The notes beneath the pieces were generated by a model. That model ran no database searches. It was not told the DNA's origin and saw nothing but the letters and a program-made list of their open reading frames with translations. Made by a program: the position numbers and the translations under genes. A DNA stretch of 20,975 nucleotides from PALSA-243 sp049522755. GTDB lineage: Bacteria > Acidobacteriota > Terriglobia > Bryobacterales > Bryobacteraceae. Shown here piece by piece: positions 12,956-20,539 of the stretch (the first letter of the stretch is position 1; each line of letters starts with the position of its first letter). The stretch spans positions 1 through 20,975 of the forward strand of contig JBEKNN010000163.1 of NCBI GenBank assembly GCA_049522755.1. Direction: 5' to 3'.

Positions 12956-15946
12956 ATGGGCGGGAATAATAAAAACAAAGCGCAACAGACCCAAAACGAC
13001 CTCTCTCAGGACAACGGCTCATCGAGTTCCACCACCGTCCAGTGCGACGACGATCAAACCGGCGCCATCCAGGTGACCGTCGCCGATAGCGGCGGAACAG
13101 GCATAGCCGCGGTGCAAATCACCGGGCCCGGCACGAAGCCGACCGATGGCAGCGGGCAGGCCTCGTTCGATAACCTCGCGCCCGGTTCCTACACTGTGAC
13201 GGTTACCACGCCGCTCGCAAGCCCCGCCGGCGACGATTACTTCATGCCCACCAAATCGGCATCGCAGAAAGTCCAGGTTGCCGCCGGACAAACCGTTCCG
13301 GTGGCGTTCGTCGTGAAGAAGCGGCCCACGCCTTCGATTTCCGTCGACGCGCCCAAAATCGTCATCGTCAAGCACGATTACCACGGCAAGAAGAAGCCCG
13401 GGGTCAAGCCGCACCGCATCGAAGTCGAGCTCGATTACGATGGCGATCATGACGGCGTGGGCGAGTTGAGCTGCGCGCAGGCCGCTCAGATCAAGATTTA
13501 CGACAAGGAAACCAGTACCTCCGCGAAATCGTTGCCGTGGTCCATCAAAGCCGCTTCGCTGAAGGGCAAGACGGTTTACCTCGAGGGCATCAAGGAAAGC
13601 GGCGCGCTTTCCGGCACCGAGCTGAAGCTCACGCTGAAGAACGGCACGATTCCGCCCAAGGTCGCCGAAGCGACGGAAAAGATCACCTGCCTGCTTTTGC
13701 AGTTGAACGTCTACAAATCGCGGCCCGAGGATAACAGCGACCCCGACATGATCGCGGAAGGCCCAAAGATCGAGCCCGGCCGCTCCGTCATTGTGCAGGG
13801 CGCAAGCGACAAGCTCGCCTTCGCCCATCGCGCCAAACTGGTTGTGATGCAGGCCAAGCCCGCCGCTTACGCCGGCAAGCTGATTCTGAAGCCCATCGCC
13901 GGTAACCTCGATCTGTTCGGCGACGCCGACGAAGTTCCCGCCAACGGCCAGACCGTGCTCGCTGGCGCCGCGTTGGAATCCCCGAACCCCTCGATCGATT
14001 CCGCCAACGGAAAGATCTACTTCGTCCAGGGGAACGCGATGAGCGCCGCGTTCGGCGACACCGGTTGGACCGTCGAAGCCGAGGACGTGCCCGGCCAGGA
14101 AGGCGACCGCGTCACCATGACCGCGCTCAAAGCCGAGCTGCGTCTCTTCAAGAGCCAGCCCGAAGACAAGAGCCCGCCCGTCGCGCTCTCCGGCGACGAC
14201 AAGATCGATACCGGCCGCTTCGTGCAGAAGCAGGATCCCGACAACCTGCAAGGCCGCGCCAAGCTGGTCGTGCGCCGCCTCGAGCCCAGCGGATTCGCCG
14301 GCAAGCTCTCGCTGAGCGGTTGGGATCTGACGCACAACCCCTACAGCGAAGCCAAAAGCGGCGCGCCCAAAGTGAAGCTCTTCACCTCCGAAACCGGCAG
14401 TTCGCAATTCGCCTTCGGAGCCACCATCGATCACTCCGCCAGCGGCGGCGCGGGCGATCTGAAGACGCTCTGGGTGGAAGGCGGCACGACCAGCGCTGCG
14501 CTGATCGACACGCAGATCCGCCTCAACGTGGTGGATGTCGATTTCGGATGCGACCGCGGCAACGCGACCGTCGTCGAGTTCCAGAAGATCAAGGCGACCA
14601 TCAAATCCACGCCCGCGAACACCGTGCGCGCTGGATATCCGGCGCCCGCCGATCACACGTACGAGAACGCCAAGCTCACCGACGATTTCTCGGACGGCAA
14701 GAACGAACCGCTCGTGCTCATCCGCAACGCCCAGCCCGATATCGAGCTCGAAGTGACCGTACTGCCCGACCTGCCCGTCGATCTCGATATCCAATGGAGA
14801 GCCGTGCGCAATCCGAAGGATAAGAGCGCCATCGGAGGCAAGAACGACCTGCCCACCGTCACCCGCGACGGCGCCAACAAGCGGAAAGCCACGCTCGACG
14901 CGAACGCCAAGGGCTCGTTCCGGATCCGTCCCTACATCGATTGCAACGGCGTCGACGAATACAGCCCGAAGGAGCCTTCGATTCCGTTGAACCTCGTGCT
15001 CGCCGATGTCGTCTTCGTCGCCGATAACAGCGCGGGCCTCAACGCCAATCTGGAGTCGGGGCTCGGCGACGACTTCGCTTACGTAGTCAATGGCGAATGG
15101 CCCGGCACATGGGCCGCGTGCATCGCAGCCAAGGGCGCCGGAATGACCATGGAATTGGTGGCCGACGTCACCGGCGGCGGCGCCGACGGGCGCCTTGGCC
15201 TCAACAAGGTTTTCGGCGGTCTGATCAACATGCTCACCGATAACCAGATCGCTCTGACATACACCGAACCGCCCGCTCCGCCGCCGGTCGGACCGCCGCC
15301 TCCTCCTCCGCCCCCGCCGCCCGCGACCTACACGATCCGCAACCGCTACGTCCTCAACCGGGGCGACGCTACCGGCCAGTACACGCTCGATCCGACCGAT
15401 CCTTCGCCGATGTTCTTGCCCTCGGATACGGCGCCCACCGTGTTGGCGTTTCCCGTCCTCGATACCGGACGCGGTAGTGGCGGTCTGGGCGGAGAATCCG
15501 CGACCATGAGCCGCAGCGGCATGTGGGACAAGCAGGCCAACCGCCCCGTGGGCTTCCGCTACACTTTGCGCTGCATCGATTCGCCCGGCCGCAGCTTCCT
15601 GCTCACGCACCCCACGCACGCGACGGCCGAGTTGACCAACATTCATTACGTGCAGGCCTTCCGCGCCAACTTCTGTTTCTGGACCAACATCGAGAAGGAT
15701 CGCGACGCCACCGGCGACCCCTGCGACCGCGTCTATTCCGCAGTGCGCACGATGGATTGGGAGGCGCACGGCGATTGGAGCCTCGCTTGGGCGGGCGGCA
15801 ACCCGACGCTCACGAATACCAACGCGCACGCGATCGCCATTTCGAATCCGAACACGGTTTCGCCCATCGGCCGCGCGCAGGATAATGGCGTCGAGGTCCG
15901 GCCGCCATCCGGAATCACGACCGCGATCGCGTGGGTAACTACGTAG
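12956..15946 (+). CDS. Cassette gene B: large multidomain repeat protein, candidate secreted or injected cargo
   Basis: This 996-residue protein lacks a signal peptide (MGGNNKNKAQQTQNDLSQDN). Regions: 1-30 is a polar, disordered-looking tail. About 35-128 is a carboxypeptidase-regulatory/Cna-B-like beta domain (GIAAVQITGPGTKPTDGSGQ, FDNLAPGSYTVTV). About 136-560 holds three diverged tandem repeats, two ending in FKS/YKS plus R/Q-PED (NVYKSRPED near 255-259, RLFKSQPED near 405-413) and each with a xVYLEG, IYFVQG or LWVEGG strand. About 560-770 is further beta-rich sequence. About 771-793 is a polyproline linker. About 794-996 is a distinct C-terminal domain. The absence of a Sec signal, the modular build and the flexible linker before a separate domain suggest cargo of a contractile or other specialised secretion system, or a cell-surface protein exported some other way. 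No enzyme motif was identified. There is no clear ribosome site; translation may be coupled to gene A. Confidence 0.8.
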   Translation: MGGNNKNKAQQTQNDLSQDNGSSSSTTVQCDDDQTGAIQVTVADSGGTGIAAVQITGPGTKPTDGSGQASFDNLAPGSYTVTVTTPLASPAGDDYFMPTKSASQKVQVAAGQTVPVAFVVKKRPTPSISVDAPKIVIVKHDYHGKKKPGVKPHRIEVELDYDGDHDGVGELSCAQAAQIKIYDKETSTSAKSLPWSIKAASLKGKTVYLEGIKESGALSGTELKLTLKNGTIPPKVAEATEKITCLLLQLNVYKSRPEDNSDPDMIAEGPKIEPGRSVIVQGASDKLAFAHRAKLVVMQAKPAAYAGKLILKPIAGNLDLFGDADEVPANGQTVLAGAALESPNPSIDSANGKIYFVQGNAMSAAFGDTGWTVEAEDVPGQEGDRVTMTALKAELRLFKSQPEDKSPPVALSGDDKIDTGRFVQKQDPDNLQGRAKLVVRRLEPSGFAGKLSLSGWDLTHNPYSEAKSGAPKVKLFTSETGSSQFAFGATIDHSASGGAGDLKTLWVEGGTTSAALIDTQIRLNVVDVDFGCDRGNATVVEFQKIKATIKSTPANTVRAGYPAPADHTYENAKLTDDFSDGKNEPLVLIRNAQPDIELEVTVLPDLPVDLDIQWRAVRNPKDKSAIGGKNDLPTVTRDGANKRKATLDANAKGSFRIRPYIDCNGVDEYSPKEPSIPLNLVLADVVFVADNSAGLNANLESGLGDDFAYVVNGEWPGTWAACIAAKGAGMTMELVADVTGGGADGRLGLNKVFGGLINMLTDNQIALTYTEPPAPPPVGPPPPPPPPPPATYTIRNRYVLNRGDATGQYTLDPTDPSPMFLPSDTAPTVLAFPVLDTGRGSGGLGGESATMSRSGMWDKQANRPVGFRYTLRCIDSPGRSFLLTHPTHATAELTNIHYVQAFRANFCFWTNIEKDRDATGDPCDRVYSAVRTMDWEAHGDWSLAWAGGNPTLTNTNAHAIAISNPNTVSPIGRAQDNGVEVRPPSGITTAIAWVTT
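13403..14635 (+). repeat. Three diverged tandem protein repeats inside gene B
   Basis: Codons for residues about 150-263, 293-408 and 442-560 encode related units. Shared landmarks are an opening RAKLVV strand (HRAKLVVMQAKP, GRAKLVVRRLEP), an AGKLxL turn (AYAGKLILK, GFAGKLSLS), a strand VYLEGIKESGAL / IYFVQGNAMSAAF / LWVEGGTTSAAL, and a junction LNVYKSRPED / LRLFKSQPED. Similarity is at the protein level only; the DNA copies have diverged. Confidence 0.6.
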
Positions 15947-15947
15947 C

Positions 15948-16982
15948 ATGTTCCGCCGTACAAAGGCCGCGCTCGCTTCCGCCATCCTGGCGCTCGCGGC
16001 CTATGGAGATACGATGAACGAAACGCAAAACACCGCAAACGACGCGGGCGCGAACCACGCCGCCATTCCGCTCGAACCCGGTTCGGACGCCGTCATTCTT
16101 TCCGCCACGCACCTGTTTGTCGTCGAAATCCTGCAGATGCAGGGCGGAGCGTGGGCCAGGGGCGCGAACGGCCTGCAACATCGCACGCTCCATCTCGGCC
16201 TTCGCCTGGTCGAAAACCTGAAGGGCGCGCTACGCGCGAAGAACGGCGCCGAATTCGCACTCGACGTTCCTCAGGAGCGCGAGAGTGCGATGGCCGTCAG
16301 CGATTATCACGGCTTCTGGTCGCACGCGAGAATCGAACAGGGGAAGAGTTATTTGGCCGCTTCGAGCGGGCGCGGTGAAGACCCGGCGGAGTTGATGAAG
16401 GAGCCCGCGATCCGCGCGCTCTTCGATGCGGCGCTCGAAGCCGACGTCAAACTGACCATCGATGCCGAACGCCGCTTCGGCGCCGCCCTGCGCAAGGAAA
16501 ACGGCCAGCGCGTCGCCGCCGCGCGCGACCTGCTGCAATTCGCCGGCGAGCGCCGGCAGAGCGTGCGCCAGCTCTTTTCCCAATACCTGTGGGAGCGCGT
16601 TGCGCCCGCCTTTTCGGAAGACGAAGAAGCGCTCGAACCCGCCGTGCTACGCCTCGTCGAAGCGCCCGACTCAAGCGTACCTTTGCGCGAAGCCCTCGTG
16701 AACGGCGCCTACGGCGAGCTGATTTCGCCCGAACCTTCGCCCGCCCAAACGCGCCTGCTGCGCGCGCTGCTCGAACTGCTGCTGCAGCCCGCCGCCGCGC
16801 CCATGTTCGACCGCCTCATCCAAGTGCCCATCTACAACCTCGCCTTCCCCGGCGGACGCGCCGCGCACGCCGCCGCCGAACTGATCGCCGATCGAGACGA
16901 GCGCGCCCGCATGGCCGCCATCGCCGCCGGCTTCCCGTCGGCCAAGGCCAAAACCGTGGCCGATTGGCTCAACGGCCGCTGA
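15948..16982 (+). CDS. Cassette gene C: probably exported protein of unknown function
   Basis: This 344-residue protein starts one base after the gene B stop. Its N-terminus MFRRTKAALASAILALAAYG has a basic n-region and a hydrophobic core, so export by Sec is likely. An alternative start, ATG 16014 with GGAG 5 nt upstream, would give a 322-residue cytosolic form without the signal. Residues about 45-130 look beta-rich (ILSATHLFVVEILQM, LHLGLRLVENLKGAL, the segment around SHARIEQGKSYLAASS), and about 135-344 are helical with HEAT-like spacing (REALVNGAYGELISPEPSP, RLLRALLELLLQPA, ERARMAAIAAGFPSAKAKTV). No family is recognised. In a cargo/partner model it could be the periplasmic partner or an immunity-like protein for gene B, but nothing in the sequence proves that. 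Confidence 0.75.
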   Translation: MFRRTKAALASAILALAAYGDTMNETQNTANDAGANHAAIPLEPGSDAVILSATHLFVVEILQMQGGAWARGANGLQHRTLHLGLRLVENLKGALRAKNGAEFALDVPQERESAMAVSDYHGFWSHARIEQGKSYLAASSGRGEDPAELMKEPAIRALFDAALEADVKLTIDAERRFGAALRKENGQRVAAARDLLQFAGERRQSVRQLFSQYLWERVAPAFSEDEEALEPAVLRLVEAPDSSVPLREALVNGAYGELISPEPSPAQTRLLRALLELLLQPAAAPMFDRLIQVPIYNLAFPGGRAAHAAAELIADRDERARMAAIAAGFPSAKAKTVADWLNGR

Positions 16983-16999
16983 GAGAACTTTTCGAGCGC

Positions 17000-17436
17000 G
17001 AGCCACTGCGCCGCCCGCCCGAGAAAGCGGATGCGCACCACGAAGTGGCGCCCTTCATCGCCCAGAAACCCAGGAGCTGTAAAAAGCCGGGCGCGCCGCT
17101 CACGTTGTTCACCGCCGTCGGGTTCGATTGGTTCGTGATGTTGTCCATCCCGCTACGCAGCGCAAAGCGGTAGCCGCGCAGCGCGATCATCCGCTCGATC
17201 GCCGGGTTTAATAAGAGATGATCCATTCGTGCTGCCCGGCGCGAAGTCGAGGGCCTCGTCCCTGCCCGTGCGCCGAATTCTCCGGCGACGTATTTCCCGG
17301 GCCGAAATACGCTTCCCGAAGCCTGACAAGGGAGACTTCGTGGATCGAATACTGACGGCGGCTTCGTCCGTAGTCCTGACGCTGAAGCAGTACTGATCGG
17401 CAACCAGGAATAGCTAACGACTTTTCCGCCCGCATC
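17000..17436 (-). pseudogene. C-terminus of an acidobacterial TonB-dependent receptor, several frameshifts
   Basis: Pieces in three minus-strand frames line up as the end of an outer-membrane receptor barrel: DYGRSRRQYSIHEVSLVRL and AYFGPGNTSPENS in one frame, LDFAPGSTNGS in another, LNPAIERMIALRGYRFALRS plus GMDNITNQSNPTAVNNVSGA in a third. After an indel at about 17065, GDEGRHFVVRIRFLGRAA closes it. The NITNQxNPTAVNNV and GRHFVVRIRFxGR phrases are typical of the last strands of acidobacterial Oar-like TonB receptors. The stop codon expected just after FLGRA is absent and the frame runs into gene C, so the last residues were lost where the cassette ends. Confidence 0.7.
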
Positions 17437-17516
17437 GCGCGGTACCCGGAAACTTCCTTGGCAGCCGAGCGCTACCGATTTTGATACATAACGCCGTCGG
17501 CAATTCCGCGTCAGCC

Positions 17517-17793
17517 TCACGCCACGTCGCCCAAGATCTCCTTCAATCCGGTTTTGAGCGCCATATCCGCTCGCGATCTTGCGGGCCAGAATCTGCGGCG
17601 CCGCCTTGAATACTTCAGTGGCGGAGCCAGGCGTCGAGCGTCTTCCTGGTCAAGCGATGCTGGGGGCCGGGTTCTCGCGGCTCCACGGTGAATTCGTGAA
17701 GGCCCTCCGGTTCGTATTGCACATGCTCGCAGCGGCGGAAACGATCAATCGCCAGCCCCACGGCTTCGTAGGGCGTAGTGCCTCATGTGCCCA
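17517..17793 (-). pseudogene. Fragment of an unidentified gene, frameshifted
   Basis: A minus-strand frame reads TTPYEAVGLAIDRFRRCEHV, then QYEPEGLHEFTVEPREPGPQ and HRLTRKTLDAWLRH, stopping at 17615-17617. The next pieces, VFKAAPQILARKIASG and ALKTGLKEILGDVA with a stop at 17517-17519, continue in other frames and look like its end. The amphipathic, charged segments read as real protein, but I do not recognise the family. An in-frame TGA precedes the first piece. It is a remnant of about 90 residues. Confidence 0.4.
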
Positions 17794-17886
17794 ACGCCAT
17801 ATTGTCAAAATGCGTTAGGATTGACCGTGCAGCGAGGCGCCACAGCGGCCTTTGCTCGTGTAGCCTGAGTTTGAGAAGGGAGAGGC

Positions 17887-19989
17887 ATGAAAGCGAAATG
17901 GGTGGTTCTGACCGGCATATTCGGTCTGGCAGGCGCTGCCGGAATCCTGATTGGACAAGAGAAGGAAGACCGGACGCTGTTATCGCAGCAACAGATGACG
18001 GCCATTATTAACGAAGTTTCAGGCGAACGCGCCATGCATCATGTGCTCGAACTGGTCCCGTATCAGTTTGTCCGCCCGCCGTCCGAGTATCAAGGTCACT
18101 TCCGCGAGTCGGAGGTCATGGCGAAGTTTGCCAGGGAATACGGCTTCAGCAACGTTGCTATCGAAGATTATCCCACTGGCCAGACATATCAGCCTGTCGT
18201 TGGCGAACTGTGGACGACCACGCCAAAGAGCGTGAAGATTTACGACATTCACGACATACCGGAATCGCTGGCCTCAACGAATTCAAACGGGGATATCAGC
18301 GGCGAACTGGTCAATGTGGGACAAGGTACGGCTCAGGATCTCGAAGGCAAAGACCTCAAAGATAAATTCGTGCTGTCGCTCGCGCCCAGTGGTCTTGGCG
18401 GCATTTATAACCGGGCGGTGGCGGCCGGCGCCATCGGTATCGTGGGCATCAGCGCCATCGGAGCCGGTGACCGTTCGACGGACTACCCTGACGAAATCGT
18501 GTGGACAACCGTGAACGCCCAGCCGAATACCGCTGCGTGGGCCGTATCCCCGAAAGCGGCGCGCGAGCTCGAAACGATGCTCAATCGCGGGCAGAAGGTC
18601 ACAATTCGATCCATCACCAAGAGCGAGCAGGTACCCAACAAACAGGAAATCGTCCATGCCGAAATTCCGGGCGATGGCAGCACCACGCAGGAAGTAGCCA
18701 TCGGCGGCCACCTCTTCGAGTCGTACATCAAGCAAGGCGCCAACGACGACAATTCGGGTTGCGCGCTGACCCTTGAGATCGGCCGTGCCTATCTCAAGCT
18801 CATCGCTGAGGGGAAGCTGCCACGTCCCAAACGGACGATCAACTTCCAGTGGGTCCAGGAGATCAGCGGCACGAACGCCTGGTTCAATGCGCACCCGGAC
18901 AAACAGAAGGTCATCATCGGCGATTTGAATTTCGATATGGAAGCGCTTCGCCTGACCCAGAGCCGCAGCTATTGGGTGCTCCAGCGCACTCCGGATACCT
19001 TCCCGTCGTATATCAACGACATTGCCCAGAGCATGATGGAGTATATCGCCGATATTTCGCGCGAACGTGTTCGCTACCGCGGAGCTGGTTATCGCGCATC
19101 GCAGCCGGTCGAATCACCCAACGGAAGCACGGATGCTTTTTACATCAAAATCGACAAGCACTACGGCGCGAGCGATCATGTGACTTACATGCAGCACGGC
19201 ATTCCCGCCGTCATGTTCATCACCTGGCCGGACATGTGGTACCACTCCTCGCAAGACACGCCGGACAAACAGGATCCCACCCAGTACAAACGCGCAGCGG
19301 CTGTCGGGACGGGGGCATTGGCCGCTCTTGCATCCGGTACGGACGAGATGGCCGCCCGGATTCTCAACGAAAACATCGGCCGCGGCCTGGCGCGAATGAG
19401 TGAGTCGCACACCAAGGGGCTGGGCTATATGGCCGATGCGACGGACGCGGCGGCACTGATGGATGGCTACAAAGAAGCGAGAGTCGCCGTCCTCCATCAA
19501 GTGGAAGTCGAGAAGGGCGTCGTGAACTCCGCAAGCATTTTGTGGACGAATGTCAACAACGGCAAGCAAAAGACGGCCGCCTTTGCGCCGCTGATCGACC
19601 AGCGCGCCTCAGCGCTGTTGAACGAAGTGAAGGCAGCTTATCAACTGCAGGCCATGCAGCGCGGCGTGCCGGCTCCGGAACCAGTCATAACAGCGCAGGA
19701 ACGCGAAGCGGCCAATCTCGTAGTCGAATCCGTAGGCGGTGGCGGACGCGGCGGTGGTGGCGGACGCGGCGGCGGCGGTGGGCGCGGCGGTGGTAATGCT
19801 GGTCCGGCGGTTCCGCAGGAAATGAATGCCGAACTCACGATCCTGCTCGGTCAACATAGAACCGCTCTGGAAATTCGCGACTTCTTATCCGGCGAGTTCA
19901 CCCCGCTGCCGCTCGCCGATTTGATGGCAGTGCTGCATGCGCGAGAAGCTGCCGGCACACTCAAACTTGTACCGAAAACGGCTCAATAG
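17887..19989 (+). CDS. M28-family metallopeptidase with PA domain, exported
   Basis: This 700-residue protein has a clear ribosome site (GGGAGAGG) and a Sec signal (about 1-24). A protease-associated domain (about 130-235: LKDKFVLSLAPSGLGGIYNR, AAGAIGIVGISAIGAG) precedes the split M28 catalytic domain. Metal and catalytic positions are H275 (GGHLFES), D287 (GANDDNSG), E325 (FQWVQEISGT), D350 (NFDME) and H453 (WYHSSQDT). The normal M28 EE pair reads E325-I326, so one expected zinc-binding Glu is missing; aminopeptidase relatives with a PE-x-xG-type motif show the same variation. A triple GGGGRG repeat (about 617-634) links to a C-terminal helical tail. It probably digests peptides outside the cytoplasm. 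It is transcribed alone. Confidence 0.9.
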   Translation: MKAKWVVLTGIFGLAGAAGILIGQEKEDRTLLSQQQMTAIINEVSGERAMHHVLELVPYQFVRPPSEYQGHFRESEVMAKFAREYGFSNVAIEDYPTGQTYQPVVGELWTTTPKSVKIYDIHDIPESLASTNSNGDISGELVNVGQGTAQDLEGKDLKDKFVLSLAPSGLGGIYNRAVAAGAIGIVGISAIGAGDRSTDYPDEIVWTTVNAQPNTAAWAVSPKAARELETMLNRGQKVTIRSITKSEQVPNKQEIVHAEIPGDGSTTQEVAIGGHLFESYIKQGANDDNSGCALTLEIGRAYLKLIAEGKLPRPKRTINFQWVQEISGTNAWFNAHPDKQKVIIGDLNFDMEALRLTQSRSYWVLQRTPDTFPSYINDIAQSMMEYIADISRERVRYRGAGYRASQPVESPNGSTDAFYIKIDKHYGASDHVTYMQHGIPAVMFITWPDMWYHSSQDTPDKQDPTQYKRAAAVGTGALAALASGTDEMAARILNENIGRGLARMSESHTKGLGYMADATDAAALMDGYKEARVAVLHQVEVEKGVVNSASILWTNVNNGKQKTAAFAPLIDQRASALLNEVKAAYQLQAMQRGVPAPEPVITAQEREAANLVVESVGGGGRGGGGGRGGGGGRGGGNAGPAVPQEMNAELTILLGQHRTALEIRDFLSGEFTPLPLADLMAVLHAREAAGTLKLVPKTAQ
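19735..19788 (+). repeat. Three 18-bp tandem repeats encoding GGGGRG
   Basis: Three in-frame units of 18 nt (19735-19752, 19753-19770, 19771-19788) encode Gly4-Arg-Gly and are followed by GGN. They form a flexible, positively charged linker in the M28 peptidase. Such repeats can change copy number by slippage without breaking the frame. Confidence 0.85.
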
Positions 19990-19998
19990 GATTGGTAT

Positions 19999-20276
19999 AC
20001 CCGGCGAGTATTCCTTCAGATGGGCAGCGGAGATGTAGTACAGGACACTCGGATACCGGTGGGCGTGGAGCGGTTCGCGAACGGCCGGGCGAAGCGGTCA
20101 CTTCTAACACTCTCACCTCATCGTTTTCGAAGAGAACCTTGTGATGCTGTGGCGCCGCGACCAGAGCGTCGTTCTCTGGTCTCCACTACTTATCGAAGTT
20201 ATTTGTATTCTGTCCGAGCAGGAAAGCCGCGCCAAGCGCCCCGAGCATTAGTGCGCCTTTTACGAACCGTTTTCAT
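19999..20276 (-). pseudogene. Secreted small cupin-like protein, dead
   Basis: ATG at 20276 follows GGAGA about 9 nt upstream. With one A removed from the run after ATG, it reads MKRFVKGALMLGALGAAFLL, a signal peptide ending in GQNTNNFDK. An in-frame TAG at 20186-20188 interrupts it. The same frame then continues ENDALVAAPQHHKVLFENDE and VRVLEVTASPG. After a one-base insertion near 20070, EPLHAHRYPSVLYYISAAHL and KEYSPG follow. HHKVLFENDEVRVLEV and EPLHxHxYPSVLYYIS are typical of small cupin proteins of soil bacteria, with the H-x-H metal motif. Two frameshifts, a nonsense codon and a missing C-terminus make it a clear pseudogene. Confidence 0.75.
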
Positions 20277-20539
20277 ACTCTCTTTCTCCGACCCAACATG
20301 CTCGGCACATTCTCGCGCGTTCTCGCGGTGGCAGGAGTCACTCCATGCGCATGCGGGCAAGCACTCCGGGCGTGTGACGCGCTACTCGTAGAAAGCTGGT
20401 GTAAAGAGAGCGCTACCGATATCGCGCCTTAACGCTCTCGGAACGGCGCTCGTTGTTTGCGTTGTTTGCGCTGTCGATAGGGAGGGCCGAATCGTGTAGA
20501 ATAAGGCCGTCAGGCCACTGACGAGAGCAAAGGTAAGAT
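20277..20539. other. Divergent intergenic region before the TIGR03435 gene
   Basis: No gene is seen in these 263 nt. It contains a 9-bp tandem repeat (GTTGTTTGC twice, ending at about 20469) and a -10-like TAGAAT at 20497-20502, 38 nt before the start at 20540, without a well-spaced -35. A ribosome site AAGGT lies at 20530-20534. Confidence 0.35.

Noticed and set aside
12008..12994. A 328-codon antisense frame over gene A
   Set aside because: Same composition effect. The plus strand shows an internal protein duplication and fits the operon.
13019..15985. A 988-codon open frame antisense to gene B
   Set aside because: It mirrors gene B through GC-rich codon composition. Its translation is Arg/Gly/Val-biased with low-complexity RR runs and no domain, while the plus frame has a recognisable Cna-B-like domain, repeats and operon spacing.
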